64,000 nucleotides of DNA, taken from positions 2,914,001 through 2,978,000 of the forward strand of contig NZ_AP022563.1 in assembly GCF_010726645.1 (NCBI RefSeq). The letters are read 5' to 3'. A program made the translations under genes and the position numbers. Source of the stretch: Mycolicibacterium duvalii. GTDB taxonomy: Bacteria > Actinomycetota > Actinomycetes > Mycobacteriales > Mycobacteriaceae. Shown here one piece after another: positions 55,564 through 64,000 of this stretch. The notes under the pieces are model-generated. The model was not told the DNA's origin. It made no database searches and was given only the letters and a program-made list of their open reading frames with translations. Numbering within the stretch: position 1 is the stretch's first letter; each line of letters begins with the position of its first letter.

Positions 55564-56444
55564 CAACCGCGTTCGGCGTCGCGATCACCACCGTGGGCCG
55601 GTGGCAGGAGTTGGCCAACCTGCTCGACGACGTGGCCGCCCAAACTCTGCGCCCGCGCGCGGTGGCGGTGGCGTTTCACGCCGACGACAACGAGACCCCA
55701 CCCGAACTCGCCGCACTGGTGCATCGGTTCGCCGACACCCTGCCGATTCGCACCGTGGTGAGCCCGCGCGGGGTGTCGCACGGCCGCAACACCGCAGCCG
55801 CCGCACTACCCGACACCGTGGAGTGGCTGCACTTCCCCAACGACACCACCCGCATCGACCCGGACTTCTTCGAAAAGCTGGCACCGCACTGTGTTCCGCC
55901 GGCCACGGTGTGCGCCGTCCAGATGGTCGACGACGAGGGCTCCCGCAACCCGCTGCCGGCACCCGGCACGGCGCTGACCCGACGCAACGTCTGGGGCGCC
56001 ATCGAACCGGCGACACTGATCCGGCGCGAGGCCTTCCTGGCCGCCGGCGGATTCGACACGGCACTGGGTTCCGGCGCGGACAGTCCCTGGCAGGCCGGCG
56101 AGGGCACCGACCTGCTGCTGCGGATGAGCGCGCAGCCGGACTTCTTGATCCAGTGGGTGCCCGACGTCGTCGTACATGCCCACACCGAGTTCGCCCACCT
56201 GCCCGCCGCCGAGCGCCGCCGCAAGCTGCGGCGGTACGGCCGCGGCGCCGGGCATCTGCTGCGCACGTGGCGATATCCGTTGTGGTACCGGTTGGCCCAT
56301 CTGCTGGCCGCAGCGCTGATGCCGCTGCGCAACCCCGGCAAGTTCACCGTGCGCGACTCCTGGGCGCTGCTGCTGGGCCGCACCGAAGGGGTGCTGGGCC
56401 GCACCCTGGGCGGCGACAGCGACTACCGGGCAGTGTCGCGGTGA
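55560..56444 (+). CDS. GT2-family glycosyltransferase
   Basis: 294 residues from GTG 55560. GT-A fold with FGVAITTVGRWQELANLLDDV, GVSHGRNTAAAAL, LHFPNDTTRIDPDFF (acidic motif DDT-like) and REAFLAAGGFDTALGSGADSPWQAGEGTDLLLR. There are no membrane helices apart from a hydrophobic patch near 265. It overlaps the flippase gene as GTGA. Confidence 0.88.
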   Translation: MTTAFGVAITTVGRWQELANLLDDVAAQTLRPRAVAVAFHADDNETPPELAALVHRFADTLPIRTVVSPRGVSHGRNTAAAALPDTVEWLHFPNDTTRIDPDFFEKLAPHCVPPATVCAVQMVDDEGSRNPLPAPGTALTRRNVWGAIEPATLIRREAFLAAGGFDTALGSGADSPWQAGEGTDLLLRMSAQPDFLIQWVPDVVVHAHTEFAHLPAAERRRKLRRYGRGAGHLLRTWRYPLWYRLAHLLAAALMPLRNPGKFTVRDSWALLLGRTEGVLGRTLGGDSDYRAVSR

Positions 56445-57583
56445 ACGTACCGGCGCGGCTCGTCGAGACCGCCGCCCAGATCGCCGCGGGTCTGGCGCTG
56501 GCCGCGTTTCCGGCGTTCTACCTGGCGGTGTTCGCGCGGATCGCGCCCATCGAGCGGCAGGGCTTCCTGGCGCTGAGCCTGGCGATCGGCGCCTACGTCG
56601 CGGCGATGCTCAGCGCGTGGGTGGTGGAGTCCCGGCTGGCCACTCCCGATGCCGATCACCGGGTCGCGTTGCCCTGGTGGATGACGCTGATCAGCGTCGC
56701 GTCGGGAGCACTGTTGATCATCGGGCCCGCCGTGCCGCCGGCGCCGGTGCTGCTGATCGGGGTGGTCGGGTTGATGTCGGGCCTGCTGATGGGCCGCTCG
56801 GTCGGGGTGGTGACGGGCCGGTGGCAGCTGGAGGCGGGCGCGGCGGCGCTGTTGCTGACCGCGTGCGGCGCCGCGCTGCTTCTGGCCCGCGCGCAGGACG
56901 ACAACAGTGTGCGCGTGCTGGCGCTGGGCGCGACGGCGGCGATCGTCGCGCGGCTGTGGAGGGCGCCGCGGTACGCCGGCTCCGGGATGCCTCCGGACTT
57001 GCGGCGCGCGGCGTGGGTCACCGGTGAGACTGCGGCGGTGGGCGTGGTGCAGCCGGCGCTGCAGGCCATCGTGCTGGTGCTGCTCGGGCCGGCGGCGTCG
57101 GTGGGGTTCCGGGTGATCTCGACGGTGTCGGGCGCGTTGGAGCCGATCCTGGCCTACGGTCGCATGCGGTTGCTGGCGCACGGCAGCAGGAACGAAATCG
57201 TCCTGGTGGCAGGGACATTCGTGACCGGGGTCGCGGTGATCTTCGGCGCCGAGTTCCTCGGGGTGTGGAGTGCGGTGTTCGGTCCGGCGTGGGACGACGT
57301 CGTGATCGTCGCGCTGCTGCTGGCGTGCCTGTGGAAGGGCTCGATGCTGGTGTCCACGGTGCCGTTCGCGGCGCTGCGCCGCGCCGGCCGCACCGCGCTG
57401 GTGTTCTGGATCCGCTGTGGCAGCACGCTGATCTACCTGATCTTCGGTGTCTCGTTCCTGCTGATCTTCCGCTCCTACACCGCGGCGTTCGCGGCGTTCC
57501 TGCTCGCCGAGGTGCTCAGCTTCGCGCTGTACTACTACGGTTTCACCCGCACCCGCGTCCAGACTGGTAGACAGGCCGGGTGA
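56441..57583 (+). CDS. Polysaccharide flippase-like membrane protein (Wzx-type)
   Basis: 380 residues from GTG 56441. Ten or more hydrophobic helices spread along the chain (for example LALAAFPAFYLAVF, LLIGVVGLMSGLLMG, VGVVQPALQAIVLVLLG, LIYLIFGVSFLLIF), consistent with a MATE/polysaccharide-transporter fold. No catalytic motif. It would move the lipid-linked unit across the membrane. Shorter than many Wzx proteins, so the assignment is tentative. Confidence 0.75.
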   Translation: MNVPARLVETAAQIAAGLALAAFPAFYLAVFARIAPIERQGFLALSLAIGAYVAAMLSAWVVESRLATPDADHRVALPWWMTLISVASGALLIIGPAVPPAPVLLIGVVGLMSGLLMGRSVGVVTGRWQLEAGAAALLLTACGAALLLARAQDDNSVRVLALGATAAIVARLWRAPRYAGSGMPPDLRRAAWVTGETAAVGVVQPALQAIVLVLLGPAASVGFRVISTVSGALEPILAYGRMRLLAHGSRNEIVLVAGTFVTGVAVIFGAEFLGVWSAVFGPAWDDVVIVALLLACLWKGSMLVSTVPFAALRRAGRTALVFWIRCGSTLIYLIFGVSFLLIFRSYTAAFAAFLLAEVLSFALYYYGFTRTRVQTGRQAG

Positions 57584-59169
57584 CGCTCCCGCTGTCCAGG
57601 CGACGCCTGCTGGCCGCGATCCCCGCGATCCCCCTGATCGCGCTGGCCGCGTGCGCGCGCCCGCAGAACCGGGTGGTCAACGTTCGCGACCACGGCGCCG
57701 TCGGTGACGGCGCCGCCAACGATGCCGCGGCCATCCGCGCCGCCGCCGCAGCCGTCGAGCCGGGCGGCACCCTGCTCTTCCCCGCGGGCAGCTATCTGTT
57801 CGCCGAGCTCAATCCCTCTGAAGGCGCGGCCATTCGCTTCGACGGCCGCTCCGACGTCACCGTCGAGTTCGAGTCCGGCGCCGAACTGGTGATGGACACC
57901 GTCGACCCGGCCACCGATCTGGGCACCAGCCACGGCATCCTGGTGCGCGGACCGGCGTCGAACATCAGACTGCGCAACGTCCGGATCCGCTGGACCACGC
58001 GGGCCACGAGATCAATGGGTGACGGCATCCGGATCGTGGGCTGCCCCACCGACAACGACGAGACCCCGGTCGGCTGGGACGGCCCGCCGGCCCCGATCAC
58101 CGGTGTCGAGATCACCGACTGCGACATCCGCTCGGCCGCCCAGTCCGGGGTGATCCTGATCGGAGTCTCCGACATCACCGTGCGGCGGCTGCGGGTGCAC
58201 GACACCGCAGCCGACGGACTGCACTTCAACGCGTGCCGCCGCGTGACCGTCGACGACTACGTTGCCGGCGACAACGGCGACGACGGCCTGGCGCTGGTCA
58301 CCTATTTCAACGAAGAGTTCTTCTTCGACGCCCCGGCGGAGACGTTCGCGTTCCCGACGCTGACCGACTGGTCGAACGCCGACGTCACCGCCACCAATGT
58401 GCGCGTCACCGGCGGAATGGCCAACGGCGTCCGCATCGCCGGCGCCCAGCGCGTCTCGCTCAACGGCATCACCGTCACCGGCAAACAGTCCGGGTCCGGG
58501 GTGATCGTCGACTCGGCGACGGTGGAGTCCGACCCCATCTGGCACTACGTCGCCTCCCGCGAGATCAAGCTCAACGACATTGCGGCCCAAGACTGTTCGA
58601 TCGGCATCCACCTGCTCGCCCGCCCGCCCGCAACCGCGGTGGACCCGCGCTTCACCGACTTCGACGTCGAGGTCACCGACGCCCGCTCCTCCGGCTGCAC
58701 CAACTGGGGAGTGCGCGTGGAGTCGCTGACCGAGCAGCGCATCACCGGCCTCCGGCTCACCGGCTGCCAGGTGGAGGCCACCGCGACCGAGGGCGGTGAC
58801 GGCGGGGTCGGCCTCGGCAACACCCGCGACATCGTGCTCGACGACCTGACGGTCACCCACGCGGTGCCGGTCACCACGTTCTTCGCCGGCGACAGCGCGA
58901 ATCTGCAGATCGGCGCGCTGCAGCTGGCCATCGACGGCAGCGGCGCACCTGACGGTCAACCTCCCGCGCCGTGCGCGGTGTTCGAGGACTGCGACGGCAC
59001 CGTCGCGCAGATGAGCGTGCGGTGGCCGGCCGCACCGGACTCCTGGACCCCGGTGCTGGTGCGCAGCGCAGACGCGGTGTGCGGCGCGCCGACCCTCGAT
59101 CCGACGGTGCGCATCGCTGATCTCACCGTTGAGCCGGCATCGGTGACGACCCGGATCGGCGACTGCTGA
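57580..59169 (+). CDS. Tat/lipobox right-handed beta-helix protein
   Basis: 529 residues from GTG 57580 (GTGA overlap with the flippase gene). SRRRLLAAIP is a twin-arginine motif and LIALAAC a lipobox (Cys25). The body starts VVNVRDHGAVGDGAANDAAAIRAA, the signature of pectate-lyase-superfamily beta-helix proteins, followed by repeated short coils (ITDCDIRSAAQSG, VTATNVRVTGGMANG). It may cut or trim the polysaccharide outside the membrane. Its 3' end overlaps the convergent Wzy-like gene by 47 bases. Confidence 0.88.
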   Translation: MTLPLSRRRLLAAIPAIPLIALAACARPQNRVVNVRDHGAVGDGAANDAAAIRAAAAAVEPGGTLLFPAGSYLFAELNPSEGAAIRFDGRSDVTVEFESGAELVMDTVDPATDLGTSHGILVRGPASNIRLRNVRIRWTTRATRSMGDGIRIVGCPTDNDETPVGWDGPPAPITGVEITDCDIRSAAQSGVILIGVSDITVRRLRVHDTAADGLHFNACRRVTVDDYVAGDNGDDGLALVTYFNEEFFFDAPAETFAFPTLTDWSNADVTATNVRVTGGMANGVRIAGAQRVSLNGITVTGKQSGSGVIVDSATVESDPIWHYVASREIKLNDIAAQDCSIGIHLLARPPATAVDPRFTDFDVEVTDARSSGCTNWGVRVESLTEQRITGLRLTGCQVEATATEGGDGGVGLGNTRDIVLDDLTVTHAVPVTTFFAGDSANLQIGALQLAIDGSGAPDGQPPAPCAVFEDCDGTVAQMSVRWPAAPDSWTPVLVRSADAVCGAPTLDPTVRIADLTVEPASVTTRIGDC

Positions 59170-60517
59170 ACTCGGCGTCGCGCGCTTCGTCACGCCGGCA
59201 CCACAGGTTCGCCGCCACCGCACTGGCCACGGTCAACAGCAGCAGGAAGATGACGAACCCGAAGTTGACGTTCTGGGTGCGCCACACCTCCGACAGACAG
59301 TGCGCCATCACCCCGGCCGACGCGCCGACCACCACGCCGTACCGGAACAGCCGCGCGAACGCCCACCCGGCGAAGGCGTACAGGCCGATGGTGTACACCC
59401 AGCCCCACATGCCGTAGACCGCGTAGGTGTCGGCGAACACCGAGTTGGTGGTGAAGTTCGACTCCAGCTCCACCGAATACGCGTAGGCCTCGGCATCTTT
59501 GAGACCGTCGCTCTTGGCCACCTTCTGAAACTGCAGGAAGGTCGGCCGGGCGGCGTCCGAGGAGGTGACGATGTGGCCGGGGTTCTCCCACGTGGCGGTC
59601 ATCACCGCGTCGGCGACGCCGATGGACACCTGCGCCGGCACCCCGAGGTAGGCGCCCATCTGGTACAGGTTCATCACGTACGGGTTGGTGACGCCGACGT
59701 CCTTGTAGTACAGCGCGTTTCGGACATAGTTCAGCCCGGCCAGCAAGCTCATCCCGACGCCGACCAGCACCACCGCCGCGATCCAGCGTCGGGCCACCGC
59801 GGAGCCGGTGTGGGCCGACGGCGTGCGGGTCTTGACCCAGATGACCAGGTAGACGACCGCGGCCATGAACAGCGAGAGCCGGGACGCGATGGCCGCGTTG
59901 AGCACCAGCAGCAGCAGGGCGAAGACCATGAACGGCCACGCGATGACCTTCTTGCGCCACAGGTAGAACCCGATGGGCGCGGCCAGGATGGTCGCCGACC
60001 GCAGCGTCTGCACGCCGGCGTAGCCCGGCAGCGCGTTGGTGAACTGGTCCTCCTGCGTGGTCAGCGACCCGATGATCGACTGTGCGCTGCCGATCTTGTA
60101 GTAGGAGTAAGCGATTCCGATGATCGAGGTGATCATGATCAGCGCGAAGTACCGCCGCTCGAAGCTCGCTGTCATCAGCCGCGCCACGGTCGCGGCCGGG
60201 GGGCGCTTCTCCAGTCCGACCCGCCACCCCCAGGTGGCCACCGACACCACCGCGGCGTACCACACCACCAGCAGCAGCGTGCCCGCCAGCGACGGCGTCT
60301 CGGGGATCGCGAACCCGGACAGCTTGGCCCAGGACGCCGGGATGCTGCCGCGGGAGCGCCAGCCGACCAGGAGGAGCCACGCGGTGAACGACGCGATGAC
60401 CGGTACCAGGATGAAGAACGCCGGAGTGAACCACCACGGCGGCGGCACGGCCAGATGATCCCCGTCGACCGGGCCGGCGGCACCGGTCCGGGCCGCGGGC
60501 GCCAGCCGCAGCGCCAC
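59123..60517 (-). CDS. Wzy-like polysaccharide polymerase (multi-pass)
   Basis: 464 residues; GTG 60517 overlaps the Wzz-like stop by one base (TAGTG). About 11 hydrophobic helices and one large extracytoplasmic loop with NYVRNALYYKDVGVTNPYVMNLYQMGAYLG and SVELESNFTTNSVFADTYAVYG. The LESN...N-x-F...D-x-Y-A-x-Y-G pattern resembles O-antigen polymerases. Probably extends repeat units. Sequence conservation in such polymerases is weak, so this is a topology-based call. Confidence 0.75.
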   Translation of the reverse strand: MALRLAPAARTGAAGPVDGDHLAVPPPWWFTPAFFILVPVIASFTAWLLLVGWRSRGSIPASWAKLSGFAIPETPSLAGTLLLVVWYAAVVSVATWGWRVGLEKRPPAATVARLMTASFERRYFALIMITSIIGIAYSYYKIGSAQSIIGSLTTQEDQFTNALPGYAGVQTLRSATILAAPIGFYLWRKKVIAWPFMVFALLLLVLNAAIASRLSLFMAAVVYLVIWVKTRTPSAHTGSAVARRWIAAVVLVGVGMSLLAGLNYVRNALYYKDVGVTNPYVMNLYQMGAYLGVPAQVSIGVADAVMTATWENPGHIVTSSDAARPTFLQFQKVAKSDGLKDAEAYAYSVELESNFTTNSVFADTYAVYGMWGWVYTIGLYAFAGWAFARLFRYGVVVGASAGVMAHCLSEVWRTQNVNFGFVIFLLLLTVASAVAANLWCRRDEARDAEFSSRRSGSSPMPAQR

Positions 60518-61815
60518 TACGCCTCCGCCGGGGCGGGTTCCGGTGGGGTTCGCTTCTTGGGCTTGGTTGCGCGACTCCACCACGGGCGGTGGGTAAACAC
60601 GGCGACCAGGGTGGCGTTCTCGGCGGCCGACCGAACCGCGAGGGTCTGCGCGACGGTGTCGACGCCCAGCCGCGCGGCCACCAGCAGGTCGGTGGCCGAC
60701 GCAATCGCCTGGGAGACCAGCCGGGACTCGCCGAGAACGCCGACGTCGATGACCGCGGTGGCGCCGTGGTTGGGCAGAGTCAGTTCGTCACCGTCCAGTT
60801 CGGCCAGCGTGATCGTCCGGGCCGGGCCCTCCTCGGCGGCGGCGAAACCGAGCAGCGCGGCTACCGTCGCGCTGCCCGAGGACTCCGAGGCGCCCAGCAC
60901 GACCACGACCCGCGGCGCGGCCGCCGAGGCGGGCAGCTGCGCCCACAACGTGCGGGCCAGCGTCGCCTGCGGGCGACCCCAGGAGTGGCGCGGCGGTTGG
61001 CGCAACGGCACGGCCGGGACCAGCACCGCGTCGATCGCGTCGACGATCTCGGGATCCGAGGACAGCCGGCCGGCCCGGCGGCGACGGCGCATCAGGATCG
61101 ACGGGAACAGCGAGCCCAGAAACAGCGCCCCGAGCACCGCGCCGACCAGCCACTGGTTGGTGCTGGGGTCGTTGGCGGTGGGCGGCTGCAGCACCGACAG
61201 CATGCTCGACGGGTTCGCCTGCAGCTCAAGGCGTTCCCGCAGCCACCGGAGCTGCTCGCGGCGCTCGACGCCGGGCTCGTCGCGGGTCCACTGCGCCAGC
61301 ACCGGCAGCACCGCGCGCAGCTGCTCGTCAGCCCGCTGGGCCAGGTGCTGGCGATACAGGTCGACCGCGGTGCCGACGGTGCGGATCGCCTCGCTGGCCG
61401 ATGGCGCGGTGCTGCTGATCGACACCACCGCGGTGTTGCCGTTCTGGGTGACCTCGAAGGTCGCGGGCTCGGACTTGCCGAGCTTGTCGCCGACCGCTTG
61501 GGCGAAACCCTCCCCGGACAGGAAGGCCACCTCGCCGGCCACGTAGCCCTCTTGGATCTCCTGGGTGGTGGGGGTGGTCTGGCTGGCGCCGCCGGCGACG
61601 GCGACCAGGTCGGCCTGCTGGGTCAGCCGCAGGTAGCTGGTGGCGGTGGTGTCGGAGGTCGACGCGCTGAAGATCAGCGCGCCGAGCAGCGCCCCGACCA
61701 GGATGCCGACCGCCGCGGCCAGGAACAGCCGCGCGCGCCACTCGCGGGTTTCCAGGGCAGAGATCGTCGACAGCGACGCCTCGGACGCGCCCCCCGCACT
61801 GGCTGACACGATCAC
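60517..61815 (-). CDS. Wzz-like chain-length protein with degenerate BY-kinase domain
   Basis: 432 residues, GTG 61815 (GTG 61809 possible). Wzz topology: TM1 about 29-50, extracytoplasmic domain 51-220, TM2 about 222-242, then a cytoplasmic domain. That domain aligns with bacterial tyrosine kinases (RVVVVLGASESSGSATVAALLGFA at 302-325), but the P-loop Lys is lost (ESSGSAT for PGEGKST). TAVIDVGVLGESRL (353-366) corresponds to Walker B. No tyrosine cluster is at the C-terminus. It probably regulates chain length without kinase activity. It heads the operon with the Wzy-like gene. Confidence 0.85.
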   Translation of the reverse strand: MIVSASAGGASEASLSTISALETREWRARLFLAAAVGILVGALLGALIFSASTSDTTATSYLRLTQQADLVAVAGGASQTTPTTQEIQEGYVAGEVAFLSGEGFAQAVGDKLGKSEPATFEVTQNGNTAVVSISSTAPSASEAIRTVGTAVDLYRQHLAQRADEQLRAVLPVLAQWTRDEPGVERREQLRWLRERLELQANPSSMLSVLQPPTANDPSTNQWLVGAVLGALFLGSLFPSILMRRRRRAGRLSSDPEIVDAIDAVLVPAVPLRQPPRHSWGRPQATLARTLWAQLPASAAAPRVVVVLGASESSGSATVAALLGFAAAEEGPARTITLAELDGDELTLPNHGATAVIDVGVLGESRLVSQAIASATDLLVAARLGVDTVAQTLAVRSAAENATLVAVFTHRPWWSRATKPKKRTPPEPAPAEA

Positions 61816-62026
61816 GGTGCTCCGTCCTCACAGGTCGCCATTCCCTGCGATAGTAGCGGCGGCGATACCGTCGAGGGGCCAAGCCAGGACCTGGCATTCG
61901 GTGTTGCTCAGCCACGCGCGACACCGCCGCGCCGGATGCGCGGTATCGGCCTTCCCCACCTGGGTCGGGCGGTATAGTCCAGCCCCTGTTGGGACTTGGA
62001 AACTTCACCACCCGAAAGTAACTCGC
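61816..62026. promoter_or_regulatory. Divergent region between the Wzz-like and BcsB-like genes
   Basis: 211 bases without a gene. Plus strand: TATAGT (61973-61978), a good -10 for the BcsB-like gene about 49 bases upstream of its start. Minus strand: TACTAT (61855-61850) 35 bases before the Wzz-like start. Clear -35 elements were not seen. Confidence 0.5.
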
Positions 62027-63982
62027 GTGCACCCTGCCACTCCGCCGTCGGCGATCCTTCGGGTGTTGGTCGCGACGGCGGCCCTGCTGTGGGCGATGCT
62101 GCCCGGCGCCGGCCCGGCGCTCGCCCAGCCCGAGGCAGGCCCCGCCGAAATCAGCCTGGGGTGGCGCGATCTCGGTCTGGCGCCGGACATGCTGTTGGGC
62201 ACCAACACCGCCACGGAGTTCACCGTTCCGGTGCCGGCGGGGCTTAACGCGGTGCGGTTGCGCGGCGTGATGCGCGCTCCGACCAACATCGGCGCCGGTT
62301 TCCTCGAGGTCAGCGATCGCAGCGGCCGGCTGCTGGCGGCGGTGGACCTGCCGGCGATGGCGGCCGCGCAGGCGGCGGTGCCGTTGGACATCGACGTCGC
62401 CGCCGCGCAGGTGCAGGACTCCTCGATCGGATTGTCGTTCACGGTGCGGCCGACCGACCGCGCCGACCAAATCTGCGGCCCGGTACAGCAACTCGCGATC
62501 AGCGAGCTGAGCATGCTCTACGTCGGCGCCGATCCCCCACCGACGACGGTGGCGAACTTCTTCCCGCCGGTGCTCGAGCAGGTGGCGGTGTATGCGCCCG
62601 TCGACGCCGACGCCGCCGAGCAGCAGGCGGTGTTGGCGTTGACGTCGACGCTGAGCCGGCGCTATCAACCGATTCCGCTGGAGGTGCGGGTCGCCACCCT
62701 GCCGCGCGGCGCGCTGCCGCCGCCGGCCGCGCCGCTGGAGCGGGCCGTCGTGGTGGAACGCGGACAGGCCGGCCTGCGCGTGGACAACCCCGGCGGGCCG
62801 GAGGCGTTCCTGCGGATCTCGGGCCGCGGTGACGAACTGACCGCTCAGACCTCGCTGCTCGACACCGGGTTGCAGTCGCTGGCGCAGGTCACCGCTGCCC
62901 GGGTCGACCAACCCGGCGCGCGTGACGACGCCGTCGGCGACACCGTGGCGTTCGCGCAGCTGGGTATCCAGGCCCGCGCCGATGTGCTGCGCAGCGCCAG
63001 CTTCAACGCCGGCGTCGACCGGGCGGCGCTGGGTTCCGGCCGGATCGAGTCGCTGCGGGTGCATCTGCTGGCCGACTACACGCCGGTGGCGCCGAAGGAT
63101 TCGGCGACGGTGACGGTGCGCTCCGGCGACGAGGTGGTCTACACCGGGATGCTCGACGAGTCCGGTCGGCTGGACACGACGTTCGAGCTGGCCGGCGCCG
63201 CCCTGCCGCAGCGCGTCGGCCTGGACTTCACGGTGACCTACACCCCGGGCCAGGAGTGCGGGCCGTTCGTCGCGCCGCTGTCGTTTCAGGTCGATCCGGA
63301 GTCGACGCTGACGGTGCGCCGCGGCGGCGGCCCGCTGCACGGTTTCGGCGCGTTCCCGTCGGAGTTCGCCGGCGACTTCTATGTCGGTCTGGACGGCAGC
63401 GGCCCCAACCAGTTGGTGCACGCCGCCGCGGTGGTGGCCGCGCTGGCCCGGCTGACGACGGCGGAGTTGACGCCGAAGGTGGTGGACTTCCGGTCGGCGG
63501 TGGACAGCGAGTCCGGCGCGCTGCTGGTGGCGAATTCGGCGGCGCTGGAACAGACTCCGCTGAACCCGCCGCTGAGCGGCAACGGCTCCTCGGTCAGCGC
63601 CGACCTGCCGGGGGCGCTGCGCGCCGAGGTCGACAACGGGCTCGGGTCGATCCAGGCGTTCGCCGACCCGGCCCGCGACCGGTCGGTGGTGCTGGTGACC
63701 ACGACGGGTGCGTGGACGCTGGTGGATCCGCTGTTCGGGTATCTGGCCGGGCTCGACGGCGGCTGGTCGGCACTGTCGGGGGACGTGCTGGCCGCCGGGA
63801 CCGCCGGAGTGCCGACCGACCTGTCGATCCGCGGCGCCGACGCCCCGGTGGATGACGAAACCGCCGGGGAGTCGCGGGTGCCGTGGCTGTGGATCGCGCT
63901 CGCGGTGCTGGTCGTTGCGGCGGTCGCGACGCTCGGGCTCTGGGCGTGGTCGCGTCGGCGCTCCACCGACCGGGACGCCTGA
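62027..63982 (+). CDS. BcsB-like secreted/anchored polysaccharide-synthase partner
   Basis: 651 residues from GTG 62027. A signal peptide (about 1-35, LRVLVATAALLWAMLPG to ALAQPE), a long beta-rich extracytoplasmic part and one C-terminal membrane helix (about 622-643, WLWIALAVLVVAAVATLGLW). SLGWRDLGLAPDMLLGTNTATEF, SFNAGVDRAALGSGRIESLRVHLLADY, GQECGPFVAPLSFQVDP and FYVGLDGSGPNQLVHAA resemble BcsB, the periplasmic partner of bacterial cellulose synthase. The cognate synthase, if any, would be beyond the right edge. The last 18 bases of the window hold no feature. Confidence 0.82.
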   Translation: MHPATPPSAILRVLVATAALLWAMLPGAGPALAQPEAGPAEISLGWRDLGLAPDMLLGTNTATEFTVPVPAGLNAVRLRGVMRAPTNIGAGFLEVSDRSGRLLAAVDLPAMAAAQAAVPLDIDVAAAQVQDSSIGLSFTVRPTDRADQICGPVQQLAISELSMLYVGADPPPTTVANFFPPVLEQVAVYAPVDADAAEQQAVLALTSTLSRRYQPIPLEVRVATLPRGALPPPAAPLERAVVVERGQAGLRVDNPGGPEAFLRISGRGDELTAQTSLLDTGLQSLAQVTAARVDQPGARDDAVGDTVAFAQLGIQARADVLRSASFNAGVDRAALGSGRIESLRVHLLADYTPVAPKDSATVTVRSGDEVVYTGMLDESGRLDTTFELAGAALPQRVGLDFTVTYTPGQECGPFVAPLSFQVDPESTLTVRRGGGPLHGFGAFPSEFAGDFYVGLDGSGPNQLVHAAAVVAALARLTTAELTPKVVDFRSAVDSESGALLVANSAALEQTPLNPPLSGNGSSVSADLPGALRAEVDNGLGSIQAFADPARDRSVVLVTTTGAWTLVDPLFGYLAGLDGGWSALSGDVLAAGTAGVPTDLSIRGADAPVDDETAGESRVPWLWIALAVLVVAAVATLGLWAWSRRRSTDRDA

Positions 63983-64000
63983 CGCGTCAGCGGCGCGGCA

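Noticed and set aside
61328..63421. 697-codon minus-strand frame opposite the BcsB-like gene
   Set aside because: Arg/Gly/His-rich shadow. The plus-strand frame has a signal peptide, conserved blocks and a membrane anchor.

Overview
The window is high-GC chromosomal DNA from a mycobacterium, most likely a fast-growing Mycolicibacterium-type species. The basis is gene content and order matching the M. tuberculosis Rv3240c-Rv3279c neighbourhood (secA1, mtrA-mtrB-lpqB, tmk, sahH, alkB-rubA-rubB-alkX, manA, whiB2, fbiA-fbiB, wbbL, rmlD, fadE25, purE-purK), frequent GTG starts, GTGA/ATGA stop-start overlaps and many leaderless-type starts. No rRNA, tRNA or CRISPR array was seen.

Layout. 1-3296: 5' part of secA1, hpf and a ComF-like phosphoribosyltransferase. 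3297-9866: an accessory island between the comF-like gene and lpqB. It holds a complete IS30-family element with 3-bp target duplication, a DUF559/PD-(D/E)XK gene whose 3' end was replaced by that element, and a convergent pair resembling EspJ and EspK of the ESX-1 locus together with a membrane-protein gene. 9867-14364: a Rieske lipoprotein gene added to the mtrA-mtrB-lpqB signalling operon. 14482-23655: dihydroxyacetone kinase, thymidylate kinase, S-adenosylhomocysteine hydrolase, the alkane hydroxylase operon, a small zinc-ribbon gene and an amino-acid permease. 23712-37244: mannose activation (manA, pmmA, manB), whiB2, coenzyme F420 genes (fbiA, fbiB, a Nudix gene), a second DUF559 gene flanked by inverted repeats, and the rhamnose linker genes wbbL and rmlD. 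37311-48885: an LCP ligase, birA, fadE25, a secreted cysteine-rich protein, a cadherin-like/M23 peptidoglycan hydrolase, a third DUF559 gene, purE-purK and a GtrA-family protein. 48882-63982: a large cell-surface polysaccharide locus.

The polysaccharide locus is the best candidate for an undescribed system. It combines a polyprenyl-phosphate sugar transferase, a divergent cis-prenyltransferase-like protein, a UDP-galactopyranose-mutase-like flavoprotein, GT4 and GT2 glycosyltransferases, an epimerase, a flippase-like protein, a Tat/lipobox beta-helix protein, a Wzy-like membrane protein, a Wzz-like protein fused to a degenerate BY-kinase domain, and a BcsB-like protein. This reads as a Wzx/Wzy-style export pathway with a cellulose-synthase-type periplasmic partner.

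Two small dispersed repeat families stand out. One supplies the stop codon of mtrA and the pre-insertion stop of DUF559 gene 1. The other supplies the stop of the Nudix gene, forms inverted repeats around DUF559 gene 2, and recurs after birA. Three DUF559 paralogues in 42 kb, all at gene junctions, suggest a small mobile or cargo gene family. All family assignments are from reading the sequence, with no database search.
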